DNA of 64,000 bases from contig NZ_SRXT01000003.1 of NCBI RefSeq assembly GCF_004792685.1, positions 186,001-250,000 on the forward strand. Reading direction: 5' to 3'. Position 1 is the first letter of the stretch. Each line of letters begins with the position of its first letter. This document shows, piece after piece, positions 24,615 through 34,729 of the stretch. The position numbers were made by a program, and so were the translations under genes. Source of the DNA: Sphingomonas gei. Its GTDB lineage: Bacteria; Pseudomonadota; Alphaproteobacteria; Sphingomonadales; Sphingomonadaceae. The notes beneath the pieces are model-generated. The model searched no databases and was not told the DNA's origin. It was given only the letters and a program-made list of their open reading frames with translations.

Positions 24615-26392
24615 GCTTCCTGGAACTGCAGCGCCGCGAGCCGGGCGTAGAGCCCGCCGGCGCCGACCAGCTCGCCATGCGTACCCGTTTCGACGATGCG
24701 CCCTTCGTCCATTACGATGATCCGGTCGGCGGCGCGGACGGTGGCGAGGCGGTGGGCGATCACCAACGTGGTGCGGTTTTCCATCAGGCGGTCGAGTGCG
24801 TCCTGCACGAGCCGCTCGCTTTCGGCATCGAGCGCGGAGGTGGCTTCGTCGAGCAACAGGATCGGCGCGTCGCGCAGCAAGGCGCGGGCGATTGCGATGC
24901 GCTGGCGCTGGCCGCCCGATAGGCGGGCGCCTGCCTCGCCAAGGAACGTATCGAGGCCCTGGGGCAGCTCGCGCAGGAAATCGCCGGCATTGGCGGCCTC
25001 GGCCGCGGCCCAGATCGCGTCGTCGCCGGCATCCCAAGCCCCGTAGCGCAAATTGTCGCGCGCCGAGGCGCCGAAGATCACGGTGTCCTGCGGGACGATC
25101 GCCATGCGGCCGCGGATGTCGGCAGGGTCGACCTGGCGGACATCGACGCCATCGACTCGGACCACGCCGCTTTCGGGATCGTAGAAGCGCTGGAGCAGCT
25201 GGAACAAGGTCGACTTGCCCGCGCCCGAAGGGCCGACGACCGCGACGGTCTCGCCAGGGCGGACGTCGAGCGTGAAGCCAGTCAGCGCCGAGACTTCGGG
25301 GCGGGTGGGATAGCGGAACGTGACGTTGTCGAATTCAACCGCGCCAAGCGGGGGCTGGGGCAGCGGCAACGGGTTGGCGGGGGGAGCGATGTCGGGCTCT
25401 TCGCGCAACAGCTCGGCGAGGCGGCTGGCGGCGCCCGAGCCGCGAAGCAATTCGCCATAGACTTCGGTCAGCGCGCCGAACGATCCGGTGACGAGGCCGG
25501 CGGTGATCACGAACGCGGTGATCGAGCCACCGGAAATGCGGCCTTCGGCGACGCCGTAAACTGCGTCCCACATGATCAGCGTGATGGCGGTGAAGAGCAG
25601 GCCGATCACGGCCGCGGTCATCACCGCGCGCAAGGCGAAGCGGCGCTTAGCGGCCACGAAGCTGCGGGTGACGGCGCCTTCGAAGCGTTCGGCCTCGCGC
25701 TGTTCCTGCCCGAAGGCCTGGACGATGCGCATCGCACCCAGGGTTTCGGACGCGATCGAGCCGATATCGGCGACGCGATCCTGGCTCGAGCGCGACAGAT
25801 TGCGGACCCGGCCGCCGAGCCAGACGATCGGCAGGACGATCACCGGTATGCCGACGAGCAGATAGGCAGCGATCGCCGGGGCGAGCGTGAACAGATAGAT
25901 GATTCCGCCGGTGCCGGTCAGCAGGTTGCGCAGCGCGGTCGAGACGGTGTTGCCGACGACCATCTCGACGATCGCGGTGTCCGAGGTGAGTCGCGAGGCG
26001 ATCTCGGACGGGCGGTTCTCCTCGAACCATTTGGGCGGCAGGCGCAGCAGATTGCGGTGCACCGCCATGCGTATGTCCGCGACGGTGCGCTCGCCGACCC
26101 ACGAAACGAAGTAGAAGCGCACTGCCGTCGCCACCGCGAGCGCGACGACGACGAGCAGGAGGCCCTGGAAATAGACGCCGATCTTGCTGGTGTCGGCGCC
26201 TGCGGCGAAGCCGTTGTCGACGATCTGCTTGAAGGTGCGCGGGATCCACAGGGTCGCGACCGACGAAGCGACCAGCGCGAGCGTCGCGGCTGCCAATTGC
26301 AGCGGATAACGGCGCGTGAAACGCCACACGACGAGCAGGTTGCTGAGCTTGCGCTGGGATGGAGGAGCGGGCGCAGGGGCGGGTTCGGACAT
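24611..26392 (-). CDS. ABC exporter, fused membrane and ATPase domains (MsbA-like)
   Basis: A 593-residue half-transporter. Six hydrophobic segments lie in the first 320 residues. They are followed by an ATPase domain with Walker A VGPSGAGKST, Q-loop VPQDTVIFG, signature RLSGGQRQRIAIARALL, Walker B ILLLDEATSALD and the H-loop IAHRLATV. Such proteins dimerise and export lipids, drugs or peptides. The start MSEPAPAPAP gives a proline/alanine-rich cytoplasmic leader; upstream codons in frame look noncoding. It is convergent with the radical-SAM gene, overlapping by four bases, and divergent from the PHA depolymerase. Substrate unassigned. Confidence 0.92.
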   Translation of the reverse strand: MSEPAPAPAPPSQRKLSNLLVVWRFTRRYPLQLAAATLALVASSVATLWIPRTFKQIVDNGFAAGADTSKIGVYFQGLLLVVVALAVATAVRFYFVSWVGERTVADIRMAVHRNLLRLPPKWFEENRPSEIASRLTSDTAIVEMVVGNTVSTALRNLLTGTGGIIYLFTLAPAIAAYLLVGIPVIVLPIVWLGGRVRNLSRSSQDRVADIGSIASETLGAMRIVQAFGQEQREAERFEGAVTRSFVAAKRRFALRAVMTAAVIGLLFTAITLIMWDAVYGVAEGRISGGSITAFVITAGLVTGSFGALTEVYGELLRGSGAASRLAELLREEPDIAPPANPLPLPQPPLGAVEFDNVTFRYPTRPEVSALTGFTLDVRPGETVAVVGPSGAGKSTLFQLLQRFYDPESGVVRVDGVDVRQVDPADIRGRMAIVPQDTVIFGASARDNLRYGAWDAGDDAIWAAAEAANAGDFLRELPQGLDTFLGEAGARLSGGQRQRIAIARALLRDAPILLLDEATSALDAESERLVQDALDRLMENRTTLVIAHRLATVRAADRIIVMDEGRIVETGTHGELVGAGGLYARLAALQFQEA

Positions 26393-26581
26393 GCGGCGCG
26401 GACTAGCGTGAATGCGAGGGGAGGGGAACACTCTCTTGCTCCCATCCCGATGAGAGAGGGAATCGGGAACACCTTCCCGTATTGGAACATTTGGTATGAC
26501 GACGTTGCACCGCAACACGGCACAGCCTATTAGTAAGATAAGTCGCCACCGTTCCTACGGGTGGACGGTGGAAGGAATTGA

Positions 26582-27811
26582 ATGCTCTACGACGCTTACG
26601 AGATTCAGCGCTCGCTCCTCGCCGGGGCCAGCGCATGGGCTAATTTCTCCGCCGGCCTGCTCAACAACCCGGCCAACCCCTTCTCCTATTTCGGCGGCGG
26701 CCCGGTGCTCGCTTCCGCGCTGGAGGTGTTCGCGCACGCTTCGGCGCCGCGCGGCAAGCCCGATTTCGGGCTCGACTCGACTACCATAGAAGGCCGTGAA
26801 GTCGCGGTGCGCGAAGAGATCGTGCTGCGCAAACCGTTCGGGCAGCTCAAGCGCTTCGTGCGCGAAGGCGTCGAAGGTGGGCCCAAGCTGCTGATCGTCG
26901 CCCCGATGTCCGGCCATTATGCCACGCTGCTGCGCGGTACGGTCGAGCGGATGCTGCCGTTCGCCGATGTCTACATCACCGACTGGCGCGACGCCAAGCT
27001 GGTGCCGCAGAGCGAAGGCCGCTTCGATCTCGACGATTATATCGATTATCTGGTGGCGTTCCTCGCCCATATCGGCGCCGAGGGAAATGCCCGGCCGCAC
27101 ATGCTCGCTGTCTGCCAGCCCTCGGTGCCCGCGTTCGCCGCGGCGGCGCTGATGAGCGCGGACAAGCATCCCAACCGGCCCAAGACGCTGACCATGATGG
27201 GCGGCCCGATCGACACGCGTGAGGCGCCAACCGCAGTCAACACGCTGGCGACCGAGCGTCCGCACAGCTGGTTCGCCAAGAACGTGATCGCCACGATTCC
27301 CGTCACCTATCCCGGCGCGGGGCGCAAGGTGTATCCCGGCTTCCTGCAGCTCGCGGGGTTCATGACGATGAACCTCGGCAGCCATATGGTCAGCCATTGG
27401 GAGATGTTCCGCCACTTGGTCGACGGCGACGGCGAGAGTGCCGACTCGACGATGTCGTTCTATGAGGAATATCGCTCGGTCTGCGACATGACCGCCGAAT
27501 TCTATCTCCAGACGATCGACGTGGTGTTCCAGGCGCACGCGCTTCCCAAGGGCGAGATGCTGCATCGCGGGCGGCGGGTGGATCCCTCGGCGATCACCGA
27601 TGTCGCGATTCTCGCGATCGAAGGCGAGCGCGACGACATTTCCGGGCTGGGACAGACCAAGGCGGCGCTGACCATCGCGGACAAATTGCCGGCGAAGCTG
27701 AAAAAGTATCACATGGCGCCCGAAGTCGGCCATTACGGCATCTTCAACGGCTCGAAGTGGCGGACGAAGATCGCGCCGGTGCTCGAGCAATGGATCGCGC
27801 AGCACGACTGA
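26582..27811 (+). CDS. phaZ: Intracellular polyhydroxyalkanoate depolymerase
   Basis: 409 residues. This alpha/beta-hydrolase-type enzyme mobilises stored PHA granules in the cytoplasm. MLYDAYEIQRSLLAGASAWA, ILRKPFGQLKRF-like LRKPFGQLKRF, VAPMSGHYATLLRGTVE and VYITDWRDAKLVP match the PhaZ family. The lipase box is replaced by the cysteine-centred AVCQPSVPA with C178, as in other native-PHA depolymerases, and EGERDDISG and GHYGIF supply the later acid and histidine. GGAAGGA precedes the ATG. The gene agrees with the thiolase and MaoC genes nearby in suggesting active PHA and acyl-CoA metabolism. Confidence 0.92.
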   Translation: MLYDAYEIQRSLLAGASAWANFSAGLLNNPANPFSYFGGGPVLASALEVFAHASAPRGKPDFGLDSTTIEGREVAVREEIVLRKPFGQLKRFVREGVEGGPKLLIVAPMSGHYATLLRGTVERMLPFADVYITDWRDAKLVPQSEGRFDLDDYIDYLVAFLAHIGAEGNARPHMLAVCQPSVPAFAAAALMSADKHPNRPKTLTMMGGPIDTREAPTAVNTLATERPHSWFAKNVIATIPVTYPGAGRKVYPGFLQLAGFMTMNLGSHMVSHWEMFRHLVDGDGESADSTMSFYEEYRSVCDMTAEFYLQTIDVVFQAHALPKGEMLHRGRRVDPSAITDVAILAIEGERDDISGLGQTKAALTIADKLPAKLKKYHMAPEVGHYGIFNGSKWRTKIAPVLEQWIAQHD

Positions 27812-28186
27812 TCAGTCGTAGGCGGTGACCAAAGCGCTCCACGCGAGGAGCGCGAGCAGTCCCCAGATCGTCACTACGATCAGCACGCCGCCCCAGCTGA
27901 CCGGGCGGCGGGTGGCGATCTCTGCCTTGGCGCGATGCTCGGCGAACTGGTCGGGCGCGATCATCTTCTCGAACAGCCACACGCCGAGCGGGATCAGGAT
28001 AGCGTCGTCGAGCAGTCCGAGCACCGGAATGAAATCGGGAATCAGGTCGATCGGCGACAGCGCATATGCCGCGACGAGCAAACCAAACAGCTTGGCATAG
28101 AGCGGCGTTCGCGGATCGCGAACGGCGAACCAGATGGCGTGCGCTTCGGTGCGGAGGCGGTGCGCGAGCGAGGGCCCCGTGGTCAC
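27812..28186 (-). CDS. DUF1232 (YkvA-like) membrane protein
   Basis: A 124-residue protein whose core AAYALSPIDLIPDFIPVLG, followed by LLDDAILIPLGVW, is the DUF1232 signature. Hydrophobic segments at about residues 33-70 and 98-120 suggest a small inner-membrane protein. The family is widespread and its function is unknown. It is convergent with phaZ, the two stop codons abutting with no gap, and lies at the end of a same-strand run with the pyridoxamine-oxidase-like gene. Confidence 0.88.
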   Translation of the reverse strand: MTTGPSLAHRLRTEAHAIWFAVRDPRTPLYAKLFGLLVAAYALSPIDLIPDFIPVLGLLDDAILIPLGVWLFEKMIAPDQFAEHRAKAEIATRRPVSWGGVLIVVTIWGLLALLAWSALVTAYD

Positions 28187-28217
28187 GGGACCGCGCTCCG
28201 CATCCGCCGGGTCCGCA

Positions 28218-28700
28218 TCAGCTCTCCGCCGTGGTGCTCACCACCGCGTGGCTGCCTTCCTCGCCGCTCTTGATCTTGCCGCCGAACAGCATCTTGAGCT
28301 TGCCCGACACCGACATGTCGGTCTCCCAAAGCTCGGCGCTATCGATGTCGAAGCGGAGCAAGGCGAGGTTCGGATCGCTCTTGCCGCCGGGAAACCACGC
28401 CTCGACCTGGCTGTTCCACAATTTGTCGATCATCGCGAAGTCGTTGTCGATGCGGGCGACGCCGTCGAGGCAGGCGAAGAAATCGTGCCCCTTGGAGATG
28501 AAATGCGCCATCGCGCGGCCGCCGGGGGCTAGGCGATTGTCCTTGCCAATGAAAAAGAACAGAGTGTCGACCTGATCCTCGTCGAGCTGCGCAGTGAGCG
28601 GGATGTGATGCTCGGGACTGTCGGTGAGTCCGATCATCACGAACGGGCTGGTCGCCAGCTTCGCCCACAGGTCTTTCTTGAGTTGAATGGTATCGGCCAC
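28218..28700 (-). CDS. Pyridoxamine 5'-phosphate oxidase-like (general stress) protein
   Basis: A 160-residue split-barrel flavin-binding-type protein. KLATSPFVMIGL, TAQLDEDQVDTLFFFIGKDNR, GHDFFACLDGVARI and VEAWFPGGKSDPNLALLRFD match the general stress protein 26-like branch of the PNPOx superfamily. The start is GTG 28700, with GGGAG eight bases upstream; there is no suitable ATG. Family members bind FMN, F420 or haem; which one applies here is not evident. It lies 44 bases downstream of the glucokinase-like gene. Confidence 0.85.
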   Translation of the reverse strand: MADTIQLKKDLWAKLATSPFVMIGLTDSPEHHIPLTAQLDEDQVDTLFFFIGKDNRLAPGGRAMAHFISKGHDFFACLDGVARIDNDFAMIDKLWNSQVEAWFPGGKSDPNLALLRFDIDSAELWETDMSVSGKLKMLFGGKIKSGEEGSHAVVSTTAES

Positions 28701-28744
28701 GATGTGCTCCCGGATTGCGTTCGGGAGAGTAACGATGTGCCGGT

Positions 28745-29695
28745 TCAGGCGTTCCCGAGCGATGCGGCGGCGCCGAGCAGTTCGAGGTCGGTGCGGTTGA
28801 CCAATGCGACCGGAACTTCGGAAAGCTGGCGGCGGAACGCAGCCTTGCCCTCCATGCGGCGGCGGAAACCCGGATCCATCAGCTGGGGCTGGAGCGCGCG
28901 GGCGATCGCGCCGGTGAGGAACACGCCGTCCCACGCGCCATAGGCCAGCGCGAGATCGCCGGCGAAACTGCCGAGATGCTCGACGAACATGCGCACCACG
29001 GCGGTGCTCACCGGATCGCGGCCGATGCCGCGGGTGACGTCCTCCGGCTTTTCCAGCTTCTTGCCGCCCGACAATGCCTCGTAGGCGAGCAGCAGCCCGG
29101 GTGCCCCGAGCAGGGTCTCGATGTCGAAGACGATGCCCTTCGACGTGCAATATTGCGCGAAGGTGCGTTCGTCGGCGCTGCTTGCCGCGAACGACATGTG
29201 CCCCGCCTCGGTCTGGAGCGCGCTGAGCTTGCCGCCGGCAGTGATGAGAGCGGCGACGCCGAGGCCGGTGCCGGTGCCGATCACGACATAATTGCCGCCG
29301 GCCTCGACCGGCTTTGGCGCGGGCCCCTGCAGCGGGGTGAAGGCGGCTACCGGAAGCATGGTCAGCGCGAGCGCGTTGGCGGCGCATTCGTTGAGCGCCT
29401 GCGGTCGGACCCGCAGCACCGCTTCGACGCCCGAAAGCGAGATGTACCAGCGGCTGCCGGTCAGGTTGATCAGATCGCCGCGCACCGCGCCTGCCACGGC
29501 GAGCACGCTCGGCAGCCGGGCTTCCTGCAGGCCGACTCCGTTCAGATAGGCGACCAGCGCGCTGGTGAAAGTGGGATGCTCGGCAGTCATGAACTTGCGA
29601 ATGTCGCGCGGCATCAACCCGGCGTCCCCGCCGGTCAGTCCGAACCGAACCGATTGGCGGCCGATATCGGCCACCAAAGCCACGTCTCCTGCCAT
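28745..29695 (-). CDS. Glucokinase-like protein with altered active-site motifs
   Basis: 316 residues, homologous along its length to the bacterial Glk family: a phosphate-1 segment VADIGRQSVRFGL, LINLTGSRWYISLSG, VIGTGTGLGVAAL and TEAGHMSFAASSADE. Two key positions differ from the usual sequence. The phosphate loop normally reads DIGGTNxR but here is DIGRQSVR (D10-R17). The catalytic base, normally Asp in an IND(F) motif, aligns with E103 in ALNECAANALAL. The protein may be a glucokinase with altered activity, a kinase for another sugar or a non-catalytic relative. No other Entner-Doudoroff genes are nearby. It is followed by the PNPOx-like gene on the same strand. Confidence 0.8.
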   Translation of the reverse strand: MAGDVALVADIGRQSVRFGLTGGDAGLMPRDIRKFMTAEHPTFTSALVAYLNGVGLQEARLPSVLAVAGAVRGDLINLTGSRWYISLSGVEAVLRVRPQALNECAANALALTMLPVAAFTPLQGPAPKPVEAGGNYVVIGTGTGLGVAALITAGGKLSALQTEAGHMSFAASSADERTFAQYCTSKGIVFDIETLLGAPGLLLAYEALSGGKKLEKPEDVTRGIGRDPVSTAVVRMFVEHLGSFAGDLALAYGAWDGVFLTGAIARALQPQLMDPGFRRRMEGKAAFRRQLSEVPVALVNRTDLELLGAAASLGNA

Positions 29696-29854
29696 TTGCG
29701 GCCCCTCCTCATGGCCTCCTTCCGCGGAGGCTCGACGCTGGTATCGCTAACACTTGTTACAGAAACAACAACAAGGTGCGGTGCAAGGCCGTCGACGGCC
29801 AGAAGAGGCTATGTTGCGCGGCGGGTGTCCGGACGCAAGATGGTGGTTCTCCGT

Positions 29855-29880
29855 AGCGGGGTGCCCCTAGGCACCCCGCT
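29855..29880. terminator. Strong GC hairpin between thiolase and glucokinase-like genes
   Basis: An exact 11+4+11 inverted repeat: AGCGGGGTGCC, loop CCTA, then GGCACCCCGCT. It lies six bases beyond the thiolase stop codon. The stem is strong, but no T-run follows on the minus strand (ACGGAGAACC), so it may be a factor-dependent or RNA-stabilising 3' end instead of a classic intrinsic terminator. Confidence 0.6.
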
Positions 29881-29885
29881 CGACA

Positions 29886-31064
<1,179 letters not shown>

Positions 31065-31080
31065 GGGTTCTTCTCTCTTC

Positions 31081-31208
31081 TGCTCCCCTCCCTGAAAAGG
31101 GAGGGGGCTGGGGGTGGGTGCCGACGCAGCAGCGTCGGCCTTTTCTTTGGCGGAGAGAGGCTCGCTTATGGCTCGCCCACCCCCGACCCCTCCCTTGCAG
31201 GGAGGGGA
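31081..31208. repeat. Intergenic inverted repeat, family 2, copy 2
   Basis: The left arm CTCCCCTCCCTGAAAAGGGA, continuing GGGGGCTGGGGGTGGGT, faces a right arm (CCCACCCCCGACCCCTCCCT, then TGCAGGGAGGGG) near 31176-31208. The loop holds a GCCGACGCAGCAGCGTCGGC hairpin. The arms are those of the element at 6961-7107, with a different central hairpin. It lies between the MaoC and thiolase genes. Confidence 0.87.
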
Positions 31209-31218
31209 AATTCTCAGT

Positions 31219-31680
31219 TCAGACGTAAATCAGCGCGATCCATTCGGCGATCAGCGCGGGTTTGTCTTCGCCCTCGATCTCGAGAGTGTATTCCTGGACC
31301 TGCTCCCAGACGTCGGGCTTGCGCTCGGCGAATTTGAGCAATTTGAACCGGCCGCGAACGCGCTTGCCCGAGCGAACGGGCGTCAGGAAGCGGACTTTGT
31401 TGCCGCCGTAATTCACTCCCATCTTCATGCCCGCGATCTTCGGCGTGCCGGCCTTGGCGGCGAGCATCGGCATCAGCGAGAGCGACAGGAAGCCATGCGC
31501 GATCGTGCCGCCGAACGGCGTCTGCGCGGCGCGTTCGGGATCCACATGGATGAACTGGTGGTCGCCGGTCGCCTCGGCGAACTGGTCGATCATCGCCTGG
31601 GTGACCACGACCCAATCGGACACACGTTCGGTGCCGATGCTCTCGGCCATCTGCTGAACGGTGATCGATGCCGTCGTCAC
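31219..31680 (-). CDS. MaoC-family (R)-specific enoyl-CoA hydratase
   Basis: A 153-residue hot-dog-fold protein. The hydratase-2 motif is [16 protein letters not shown] with catalytic D40 and H45, followed by [16 protein letters not shown]. The start is GTG 31680, with GGGGAG about eight bases upstream; an earlier in-frame ATG lacks a ribosome site. MaoC hydratases convert enoyl-CoA to (R)-3-hydroxyacyl-CoA, the PHA monomer precursor, which fits with the nearby thiolase and PHA depolymerase. It lies upstream of the thiolase gene on the same strand. Confidence 0.92.
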   Translation of the reverse strand: MTTASITVQQMAESIGTERVSDWVVVTQAMIDQFAEATGDHQFIHVDPERAAQTPFGGTIAHGFLSLSLMPMLAAKAGTPKIAGMKMGVNYGGNKVRFLTPVRSGKRVRGRFKLLKFAERKPDVWEQVQEYTLEIEGEDKPALIAEWIALIYV

Positions 31681-31862
31681 TGGGCTTCTCCCCCACCACG
31701 TTTCCGCGCGGCGCAGCCCCATCTAGTGAATCCGGGGGGGCTATCGCAAGCCTCACCCGACCGAGAATTTGAAAATGCCGACTGACGTAGCGTCGCGTTC
31801 GCTTGGCAGGCAGGGTCTGGTGGCCAAGCGAGCGAACCCGATGTTCTAAAATATTCGATTCG

Positions 31863-33044
31863 TCAGTTTTCGTCTGGACCCTTGTCGGTGCGCGTGGCCG
31901 GCTGCACTTCGGGATAGGGCATGATCAGCGTGCCGTCGGGCGCAGCGGTGTAGCTGGCCTGGGCAGGGTAGGGCAGGTTGATCCCTTCCTGCGCGAAGCG
32001 GCGCAGGATCGTGGTCGCGAGCTTGTTGCGGACTTGGTGCGCAATGGTCCAGTCGCTGCCGTCGAGCTCGACGATGAACTCATAGTCGAGCGTGCTGGCG
32101 CTGAAATTGGCAAAGCCGTTGCGCACTGCGCGGGCACCGCATTGTTCGGCGATCTCCGTCAGGATCTGCGGCAAGCGGTCCAGCACGTCGGGCGGCGTCT
32201 CATAGGCGACGCCGAGCATCCAGTTGAACCGGATCAGCCGGCGGTCGCTGAGGTTCTGGATCTCCTTGTCGAGCAATTGGCGGTTGGAGATTATCCGCAA
32301 TTCGCCGGTGACCGAGCGCAGGCGCGTCGACTTGAGCCCGATCTCCTCGATCGTCCCGTCGCTGCCGTCATATTTGATGTGCTGGCCGACCCGAAACGGG
32401 CGGTCGAAGATGATCGACAGCGCGGCGATGAGGTCGCCGAAAATGCCTTGCGCCGCCAGACCGATCGCGATGCCGCCGATGCCGAGACCCGCAACCAGGC
32501 CAGTGACGTTGACGCCGACATTGCTGAGCACCATCACCGTGGCGATCGCGAACAGCACGATCGAGACGAGCAGCCGGATGATCCCGATCGCGCTGGCCAG
32601 GCCTTCGCCGCTATAATTCTCGGAAGTGGTGCGGTGCTCGATCGCGCCGAAGATCAGCTCGCGCACCCAGATCGCGACCTGGAACACCGATGCGATGGTG
32701 AACAGGAAGCCGATCGTCGTCGACACCATAACCGGGGGATTGGCATATCCGGAGACCAGCCGCAGTGCGGTCATGATGATGAAGAAATTGCCGGTCTTCG
32801 ACAAGGCGCGTCCGACTACCGAATACCAGTTCGCAATGCCCGAACCCCGCTGGCACAGGCGCATCGCCCAGGCGCGCACGGCATGAAGCGAGACGACGAT
32901 GATCGCGGCGACGCCGGCGGCGATGGCGATGTTGAGCCAGTGGCTCTCAACCCACACCAGCGAGTCGTGAAAGAGCGTGGTTGCCTGCGCCTGCAGGTCC
33001 GGACCCGCGGGGATGAGCGGCTTATTGGCGGTCGTATTGGTCAT
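31863..33044 (-). CDS. MscS-family mechanosensitive ion channel
   Basis: 393 residues with about five transmembrane segments. The pore helix and following beta domain read VTGLVAGLGIGGIAIGLAAQ, then GIFGDLIAALSIIFDRPFRVGQHIKYDG and GTIEEIGLKSTRLRSVTGELRIISNRQL, which are the MscS hallmarks. The C-terminal alpha/beta vestibule domain is present, with an acidic tail. Such channels open on hypo-osmotic shock to release solutes. Its start lies eight bases after the topoisomerase IB stop, so the two form an operon. Confidence 0.94.
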   Translation of the reverse strand: MTNTTANKPLIPAGPDLQAQATTLFHDSLVWVESHWLNIAIAAGVAAIIVVSLHAVRAWAMRLCQRGSGIANWYSVVGRALSKTGNFFIIMTALRLVSGYANPPVMVSTTIGFLFTIASVFQVAIWVRELIFGAIEHRTTSENYSGEGLASAIGIIRLLVSIVLFAIATVMVLSNVGVNVTGLVAGLGIGGIAIGLAAQGIFGDLIAALSIIFDRPFRVGQHIKYDGSDGTIEEIGLKSTRLRSVTGELRIISNRQLLDKEIQNLSDRRLIRFNWMLGVAYETPPDVLDRLPQILTEIAEQCGARAVRNGFANFSASTLDYEFIVELDGSDWTIAHQVRNKLATTILRRFAQEGINLPYPAQASYTAAPDGTLIMPYPEVQPATRTDKGPDEN

Positions 33045-33052
33045 GAAGGTCG

Positions 33053-34066
33053 TCAGGCTGCCTTGGCTTGCGGCGTGGCGCTCTCTTCGAGGAAGAAGAT
33101 CAGGCCGCGCTCGTAACGATTGAGGTAGCGGGTCGCGCGTGGCAGGCGCAAGCGCTCGCGGAAGTCGCCCTGCGCCGCCTTGTCCTTGGCCAGCTCGATC
33201 AGCCGCGGATGGACATAGGATTTGCGCGCGATCGAGGGCGTGTTGCCGAGCGCCTCGGTCACCGGCTCAAGCACCGATTTGATGCCGATATAGAAATCGG
33301 CGGTGGCGAGCGCGCGGAAGGCGATGACGCTGGCGCCCCAGGTGCGGAAGTTCTTGGCGGTGAAATCGTCCGCCATCGCTTCGCGAAGATAGGCATTGAC
33401 GTCGGTCGACGTGACGGGATGGGCCTCGCCTGCCTCGTCGACCCAACGGAACAGGTTCTGGCCTGGCAGGTCCTGACAGCGCTTGACGAAGCTGCTGAGC
33501 GTCCGGTCGGTGATCGTCATCACCCGCAATTTACCCGATTTGGCGCGGAACTGCAGCTTGAGCGTCTGGCCCCTCACCTTGACGTGGCGCTTGCGCAGCG
33601 TCGTCGCGCCGAAGCTCTTATTCTCCTGCGCATAGGATTCGTTACCGACGCGGATGCTGCCGAGATCGAGCAGGCGGACCACGGCGGCGACGGCCTTCTG
33701 CTTGCACATGCCGCGCAGCTTGAGGTCGGCCTCGACGCGCTCGCGCAGCTTGGGCAGGCGATGGCCGAAGCCGGCGCAGCGATCATATTTCGCCGCCTCC
33801 TGCGCCTCGCGGAAGCCGGTGTGATAGCGATATTGCTTGCGGCCCTTATCGTCCCAGCCGACCGCCTGGATATGGCCGTTCGGGTCCGGGCAGAACCAGG
33901 CGTCGGTATAGGCAGGGGGGAGGCCGACCTTGTTCAGCCGGTCGATCTCGTCGCGATCGGTGATCCGATTGCCGTCCGGGGCCCAATAGCCCCAGCCGTG
34001 GCGAACCTTGCGCCGCGTGATTCCCGGTTCATGATCGTCGACATAGACGATGGCGTCGAGCGTCAT
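33053..34066 (-). CDS. DNA topoisomerase IB
   Basis: A 337-residue poxvirus-like type IB topoisomerase that relaxes supercoils through a 3'-phosphotyrosine. The N-terminal domain holds VRHGWGYWAPDGNRI and PPAYTDAWFCPDPNGHIQAVG. The catalytic domain holds LGSIRVGNESYAQENKSFG, TLRKRHVKV, FTAKNFRTWGAS and KSYVHPRLI with the nucleophile Y284. It is the first gene of an operon with the MscS channel. It is divergent from the DJ-1/PfpI gene across 111 bp. Confidence 0.95.
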   Translation of the reverse strand: MTLDAIVYVDDHEPGITRRKVRHGWGYWAPDGNRITDRDEIDRLNKVGLPPAYTDAWFCPDPNGHIQAVGWDDKGRKQYRYHTGFREAQEAAKYDRCAGFGHRLPKLRERVEADLKLRGMCKQKAVAAVVRLLDLGSIRVGNESYAQENKSFGATTLRKRHVKVRGQTLKLQFRAKSGKLRVMTITDRTLSSFVKRCQDLPGQNLFRWVDEAGEAHPVTSTDVNAYLREAMADDFTAKNFRTWGASVIAFRALATADFYIGIKSVLEPVTEALGNTPSIARKSYVHPRLIELAKDKAAQGDFRERLRLPRATRYLNRYERGLIFFLEESATPQAKAA

Positions 34067-34177
34067 CGGGCCTCCTCAATTGTCGCGTTGAATGCGCGGC
34101 CCGTCGCTTCGTTCCGGAACCTGCGGCAGGGTGCAGAAGTTTGGCCCGCAACTCCCCCGGAAAAAGAGGAACTCCTC

Positions 34178-34729
34178 ATGGCCGATTTGTCCCAGGCGCG
34201 CGTGCTGATGCTCGCCACCGATGGTTTCGAACAATCCGAGCTGTTCGAGCCGCGAAAGGCGCTGCTCGATGCCGGCGCGCACGTGACCCTCGCGTCGCTC
34301 AAACTCGATCCGATCACCGGCGAGAAAGGCGGCGAAAAGGGCGAGAGCATCACCCCCGACACCACGATCGAGCAAGTCGAGACCCAGGGCTATGACGCGC
34401 TGGTGCTTCCCGGCGGCGTGGCCAATCCGGACAAATTGCGCATGAACAAGCGCGTAGTGGAGATCGTCCGCGAGTTCGTCGAGGCCGACAAGATCGTCGC
34501 GGCGATCTGCCATGCGCCCTGGCTGCTGATCGAGGCCGACGTCGTCGACGGCCGCCGGGCGACCAGCTGGCCGTCGCTGCGGACCGACCTGGCCAATGCC
34601 GGCGCGAGCGTGCTCGACGAGCCGGTGGTGGTCGACGGCAAGCTGATCACCAGCCGCAAGCCCGACGACATCCCGGCGTTCAACCGCGCGGTGATCGAGG
34701 GGCTGGAAGAGCTGCTGGTGACAGCCTGA
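34178..34729 (+). CDS. DJ-1/PfpI family protein (class I glutamine amidotransferase-like)
   Basis: 183 residues. VLMLATDGFEQSELFEP carries the conserved E18 and VAAICHAPWLLIEA the nucleophile C111 followed by H112, as in PfpI/YhbO-type proteases or deglycases. DALVLPGGVANPDKLR is the usual oxyanion loop. The ATG at 34178 has GAGG eight bases upstream; the open frame upstream is the antisense of topoisomerase IB. Roles proposed for this family include repair of glyoxal-damaged proteins. Its 3' end overlaps the convergent acyltransferase gene by 50 bases. Confidence 0.92.
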   Translation: MADLSQARVLMLATDGFEQSELFEPRKALLDAGAHVTLASLKLDPITGEKGGEKGESITPDTTIEQVETQGYDALVLPGGVANPDKLRMNKRVVEIVREFVEADKIVAAICHAPWLLIEADVVDGRRATSWPSLRTDLANAGASVLDEPVVVDGKLITSRKPDDIPAFNRAVIEGLEELLVTA

